Assembly (NCBI RefSeq): GCF_036370855.1 | Contig: NC_088112.1 | Coordinates: 21,568,469 to 21,632,468 of the forward strand | DNA length: 64,000 bases | Origin: Dromaius novaehollandiae | Lineage: Eukaryota; Chordata; Aves; Casuariiformes; Dromaiidae | Direction of reading: 5' to 3' | Shown: piece by piece, positions 63,278 to 64,000 of the stretch | How the letters are laid out: every line of letters starts with the position of its first letter | Numbering within the stretch: the first letter of the stretch is position 1 | The notes under the pieces: generated by a model | What the model was told of the DNA's origin: nothing | The model's database searches: none | The model's input: only the letters and a program-made list of their open reading frames with translations | Program-made: the position numbers and the translations under genes

Positions 63278-63421
63278 CAGGTAATACCATCGGTGAAGAT
63301 GCTCGCGGTGCAGAGTGGTTGTAAACGCTCTCCAGCTGAGATCTTGAGAATGGAAAGAATTATACTAGATAAGCTTCACTGGGATCTTTACACAGCAACA
63401 CCAATGGATTTCTTAAACATC
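59617..63421 (+). CDS. CCNI2: Cyclin I family protein CCNI2, N-terminal part (first 4 coding exons; 3' end outside window)
   Basis: Atypical cyclin of the cyclin I/G group; CCNI2 is reported to activate CDK5 in mammals. Exons 59617-59730, 61122-61256, 62010-62084 and 63281-63421 are all phase 0 and give 38+45+25+47 = 155 codons. The start [12 protein letters not shown] parallels MKFPGP of cyclin I and fixes the ATG. The cyclin box begins in exon 2 ([36 protein letters not shown]) and continues through [20 protein letters not shown] and [20 protein letters not shown]. Position next to KIF3A, as in mammals, argues for CCNI2 rather than CCNI. It is head-to-head with KIF3A, start codons 2 kb apart. 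No break is visible in the part present. Confidence 0.92.
59731..61121 (+). other. CCNI2 intron 1 (1.4 kb)
   Basis: Non-coding; nothing recognised beyond ordinary intron sequence. Confidence 0.8.
61122..61256 (+). CDS. CCNI2: CCNI2 exon 2: cyclin box start
   Basis: 45 codons after CCCTCAG, ending AAG|GTAGGG. Encodes [20 protein letters not shown]. Confidence 0.93.
62010..62084 (+). CDS. CCNI2: CCNI2 exon 3: cyclin box
   Basis: 25 codons after CCTTCAG, ending GAG|GTCTGT. Encodes [20 protein letters not shown]. Confidence 0.93.
62085..63280 (+). other. CCNI2 intron 3 (1.2 kb)
   Basis: Non-coding, ending in a T30 run (63244-63273) that serves as the polypyrimidine tract. No repeat family recognised. 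Confidence 0.8.
63281..63421 (+). CDS. CCNI2: CCNI2 exon 4: cyclin box
   Basis: 47 codons, ending ATC|GTAAGC. Encodes [20 protein letters not shown] and ATPMDFLNI. The acceptor TTTAATACAG follows an uninterrupted run of 30 T. Confidence 0.93.
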
Positions 63422-64000
63422 GTAAGCACTAAGTTTTTGCAAAGTTTAAATTATTTTTGTTTAAAGAAACAGCTCATTTATCAAATAAGACTAGAAAACA
63501 TAGATGCGCACACGTACACACACACACATTCTTCCCAAGATGCTCTGCAAGCTGCCTGTTTTTAGCTATCCGCAAGTCTTGTGAAGAATGCTACAGTGAA
63601 TTTCTTTAAATGTACTAATATTTAAAACCTTCCTCTTTTTTTCAAAAAAATTTACTTCCATTTTTAAAGGACAACTAAAATGGATGTTAAAAAGATTCTC
63701 ATAATGCTATATGCCATTTTTTTTTTAATACACACTGCAAAAATATTTCTAACTCTTTCCATTCTATTAATACTGTACATAGAAAGCTGTCAGAGTTTTG
63801 CTACATTTCACACACAGGTCTTCTTAAACCATTTTCCTTTTCATCCCACTAATAATTCACCCTTGTTTTAGGCAATTAGACCATCCCATTCTGGCACTTA
63901 GTTCACATTGCAATTGCTAAATATCTGATAGAAACAAACTGCGTCTTCGAGAAACGATAGTGTGCTAGTAAGGCAAAAATCATGTGATATGAACACATCC
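63422..64000 (+). other. CCNI2 intron 4, cut by the window end
   Basis: AT-rich intron start with a short CA tract at about 63510-63530. The next exon is beyond the window. Confidence 0.8.

Noticed and set aside
62870-63565. 231-codon open frame near the end of the window
   Set aside because: It merges intron sequence and the T30 tract with the genuine CCNI2 exon (63281-63421); only the exon part is coding.

Overview
The window is vertebrate nuclear DNA, most likely from a bird. It has split genes with GT-AG introns of 0.1-3.7 kb, CpG-island promoters, low repeat content, and CR1-type LINE remnants as the only dispersed repeats I recognise. The gene order RAD50 - IL13 - IL4 - KIF3A - CCNI2 is the type-2 cytokine (Th2) locus conserved among amniotes. 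The species cannot be named from the sequence alone; the two cytokines look avian but their leaders differ from what I remember of chicken.

Layout. (1) 183-13524 (+): the last 14 coding exons of RAD50, from the zinc-hook flank to the stop codon; the 5' half of the gene lies outside the window. Its introns carry a short CR1 tail (about 828-945) and an old L3/CR1-like LINE tail (about 8700-9190). (2) 13786-22236: intergenic, with an orphan CpG island (about 16120-16490), a decayed CR1 copy (about 17200-18690), a GC-rich minisatellite, and several non-coding motifs that could be regulatory. (3) 22528-24827 (+): complete four-exon IL13 (144 aa), with a TATA box and a probable 1.5-kb AU-rich 3' UTR. 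(4) 26371-30660: IL13-IL4 spacer. (5) 30930-34516 (+): complete four-exon IL4 (138 aa), with NFAT/GATA/kappaB-like motifs just upstream. (6) 39936-57652 (-): complete KIF3A in 17 constitutive coding exons (703 aa) plus a conserved 72-nt alternative exon, and a long 3' UTR probably ending near 36.7 kb. (7) 57653-59616: CpG-rich head-to-head promoter region with CCAAT boxes, a ciliary X-box-like site and a G-rich 20-bp minisatellite. (8) 59617-63421 (+): the first four coding exons of CCNI2; the rest lies beyond the window.

How the genes relate. IL13 and IL4 are tandem paralogues with the same four-exon, all-phase-0 layout. In mammals, enhancers inside the 3' introns of RAD50 (the Th2 locus control region) regulate both cytokines; RAD50 itself is a DNA-repair ATPase and KIF3A a ciliary kinesin. 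RAD50, KIF3A and CCNI2 are thus functionally unrelated neighbours of the cytokine pair, and RAD50 probably hosts its control elements. I found no prokaryotic, CRISPR or retroviral feature and no unmistakably new system. The best candidates for novelty are non-coding: an inverted pair of STAT/NFAT-like composites and a leader-like open frame upstream of IL13, a pseudoknot-shaped inverted repeat downstream of RAD50, and the KIF3A/CCNI2 divergent promoter.
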